From Deltaproteobacteria bacterium HGW-Deltaproteobacteria-6 (GTDB lineage: Bacteria > Desulfobacterota > Syntrophia > Syntrophales > Smithellaceae): DNA of 64,000 bases. Both the position numbers and the translations under genes were made by a program. Shown here piece by piece: positions 62,507-64,000 of this stretch. Position 1 is the first letter of the stretch; each line of letters begins with the position of its first letter. The notes under the pieces are model-generated. The model ran no database searches. It saw nothing but the letters and a program-made list of their open reading frames with translations, and had not been told where the DNA came from. The stretch spans positions 118,300 to 182,299 of the forward strand of contig PHAT01000001.1 of assembly GCA_002840435.1 (NCBI GenBank). The letters run 5' to 3'.

Positions 62507-64000
62507 TTAAATACTAATTTTTTTAATGTTATAGTTCTGTGTGACATAATCGAAGATAACCCTGGTAACAAAAATGGCGGTAAAAAGACTGGCCAGCAGG
62601 CCAATGATTGTTGTTACCGCGAATCCTTTGATCGGGCCTGTTCCGAAAAACATCAAAACAAGGGCAGCGATGATGCCTGTAATATGCGTGTCAATGATGG
62701 TAATAAAAGCCCTGTCGTAACCCATATCGAGAGCCATGCGAGGTGTTTTTCCCGTCCGCAACTCTTCACGGATTCTTTCAAAAATCAGAATGTTCGCATC
62801 CACGGCTACGCCGACCGTGAGGAGCATGCCGGCAATGCCCGGTAATGTCAGGGTTGCCCGGAAAGCTGCAAGAGCCGCCAAAATCAGAAATATATTGATA
62901 ATGAGGGCAATATCGGCAACCGCGCCGGAAAGACGGTAATAAACAACCATGAAGAGAATAACCAGAAGCGAACCGATGATGGTTGCCAGAACACCCTGCC
63001 GGATCGAATCGCTGCCCAACGACGGACCGACCGTTCTTTCTTCCAGAATGTTGACCGGGGCGGGCAGGGCGCCGGCGCGCAGGACAATAGCCAGATCGCG
63101 CGCTTCATCCATGGTAAAGTTGCCGGTAATCTGCGCCTGGCCGCCGGAAATTCTTTCCTGGATGACCGGTGCCGAATGGACAACGCCGTCGAGAACAATC
63201 GCCAGATGTTTACGGACGTTTTCATTGGTAATGCGGTCGAAGTCCGCAGCGCCCTGAGCGTTGAATTTGATGGAGACGTGAGGTTCGCCGAAACGGTCGG
63301 AAATCTGGACCTTGGCGGTTTCCAGAGACGCTCCGGTCAGGAGCGTTTTGTTTTTTAATAAATAGGGCACCTGGCCCCTCTGACCGCTGGATTTGTCTGT
63401 ACGCGAACCGTAAGCGATGACTGATCCCTCGGGAACGCTCCCGCGAAGAGCTTCATCCAGAGAATGTTCTTCATCGACGATTTTGAATTCCAGAAGCGCC
63501 GTTTTACCGATCAGATTTTTCGCTCTTTCCGGATCTTTGACCCCGGGGAGCTGAATCAATATCCGGTTGTCGCCTTCCGGTATAATTTCAGGTTCCGCGA
63601 CGCCGAACTGGTCCACGCGGTTGCGGATTGTTTCCAGGGAATGTTCGATGGTCAATTTTTTCAGATCGACCGCTCTTTTGTCATTGATTCTTAATGTTAC
63701 CAATTGTCCTCCGTCGCGAGGAGTGGTTGAGGCTATTTCCAGATCAGGAAACTGGTCTTTCAATACTTTTTCCAGAGTCGTTTTGCCTGCCGATTCGGTC
63801 AGTTCCAGTGAAATTGTGGCACCCTTGGATTTTTCCACATTCCGGAAACGGACTTTGCTTTCCATCAACGATTCTTTCAAATCATTGGATGTTCGCTCCA
63901 TCATGGATTCCAGAGCTTTGTCCGTATCAATTTCCATCAGAAGATGCATGCCGCCCTGCAAATCCAGGCCCAGATGAATCTTCTCCTTGGGCAGATATTG
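62507..64000 (-). CDS. secD: Protein-export membrane protein SecD (N-terminus outside window)
   Basis: The frame is open through the window edge at 64000 (497 codons plus stop), entering with QYLPKEKIHLGLDLQGGMHL; an internal TTG at 63961 is not a start. The LGLDLQGG motif, the periplasmic P1 domain and the C-terminal VGVAVDANILIFERIREE and GFAVTTIIGLLASLFTA are those of SecD. The N-terminal first membrane segment is missing because of the edge. It leads the secD-secF-DUF456-lepB run. Confidence 0.97.
   Translation of the reverse strand, partial: QYLPKEKIHLGLDLQGGMHLLMEIDTDKALESMMERTSNDLKESLMESKVRFRNVEKSKGATISLELTESAGKTTLEKVLKDQFPDLEIASTTPRDGGQLVTLRINDKRAVDLKKLTIEHSLETIRNRVDQFGVAEPEIIPEGDNRILIQLPGVKDPERAKNLIGKTALLEFKIVDEEHSLDEALRGSVPEGSVIAYGSRTDKSSGQRGQVPYLLKNKTLLTGASLETAKVQISDRFGEPHVSIKFNAQGAADFDRITNENVRKHLAIVLDGVVHSAPVIQERISGGQAQITGNFTMDEARDLAIVLRAGALPAPVNILEERTVGPSLGSDSIRQGVLATIIGSLLVILFMVVYYRLSGAVADIALIINIFLILAALAAFRATLTLPGIAGMLLTVGVAVDANILIFERIREELRTGKTPRMALDMGYDRAFITIIDTHITGIIAALVLMFFGTGPIKGFAVTTIIGLLASLFTAIFVTRVIFDYVTQNYNIKKISI

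Overview
The window comes from a strictly anaerobic, sulfite/sulfate-reducing bacterium of the Desulfobacterota (former Deltaproteobacteria) type. It carries a complete reductive dissimilatory sulfite reductase set (dsrA, dsrB, dsrD, dsrN, dsrC, dsrMKJOP), a sigma-54 activator facing a beta-oxidation cluster, a flavodiiron protein, and housekeeping genes (serC-serA-purA, glyQS, pyrRBC, recO, lepB, secDF). Dense minus-strand operons with ATGA overlaps are typical of such genomes. No species can be assigned from sequence reading alone. Two single-base frameshifts and one deleted transporter gene may be real decay or assembly errors.

Layout. 1-1,500: 5' part of a secreted mono-haem protein with 35-residue repeats, behind a near-perfect sigma-54 promoter. 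1,500-3,900: thioesterase, a putative sulfate-exporter-family (YeiH/TauZ type) permease, and a TetR regulator. 3,994-24,372: the centre of the window, one minus-strand run of 18-19 genes with very small gaps. In transcription order it reads dsrA-dsrB-dsrD-dsrN-dsrC, an extra dsrM/K-like (Tmc-like) pair, dsrM-dsrK-dsrJ-dsrO-dsrP, ackA, an xsc-like sulfoacetaldehyde acetyltransferase, an SDR dehydrogenase, a second ThDP enzyme, an MFS permease, a Zn alcohol dehydrogenase and a small unknown protein. A sigma-70 type promoter precedes dsrA. 24,600-25,250: a decayed second exporter-family gene. 25,500-30,000: a BPL_N protein, a frameshifted Cys-rich small protein, an OsmC protein and an AcoR-like sigma-54 activator. 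30,160-34,450: acyl-CoA dehydrogenase, frameshifted 3-hydroxyacyl-CoA dehydrogenase, thiolase and SDR. 34,700-38,200: a short PGDH, a lipoprotein, an XRE-like regulator, a secreted protein and tRNA-Lys. 38,236-42,279: serC-serA-purA. 42,400-46,500: cupin, flavodiiron protein and GAF-GspE ATPase. 46,600-52,600: glyQS, an iron alcohol dehydrogenase and an OmpA protein. 52,600-57,700: U32 peptidase, recO, pyrC, pyrB and pyrR with a PyrR-type attenuator. 57,770-60,324: a PRC/MgtE_N/CBS protein and an unusual NRAMP-related transporter. 60,350-64,000: lepB, DUF456, secF and partial secD.

The main hypothesis is that the 20-kb run is a sulfonate-to-sulfide supraoperon. An Xsc-type enzyme would cleave sulfoacetaldehyde with phosphate into acetyl phosphate and sulfite. 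AckA, whose start overlaps the dsrP stop, would turn acetyl phosphate into ATP and acetate. DsrAB/DsrC with DsrMKJOP would use the sulfite as terminal electron acceptor. The remaining dehydrogenases, second ThDP enzyme and permease would import a C2/C3 sulfonate and convert it to sulfoacetaldehyde. The gene order is seen directly; the family assignments follow from motifs; the substrate is inferred.
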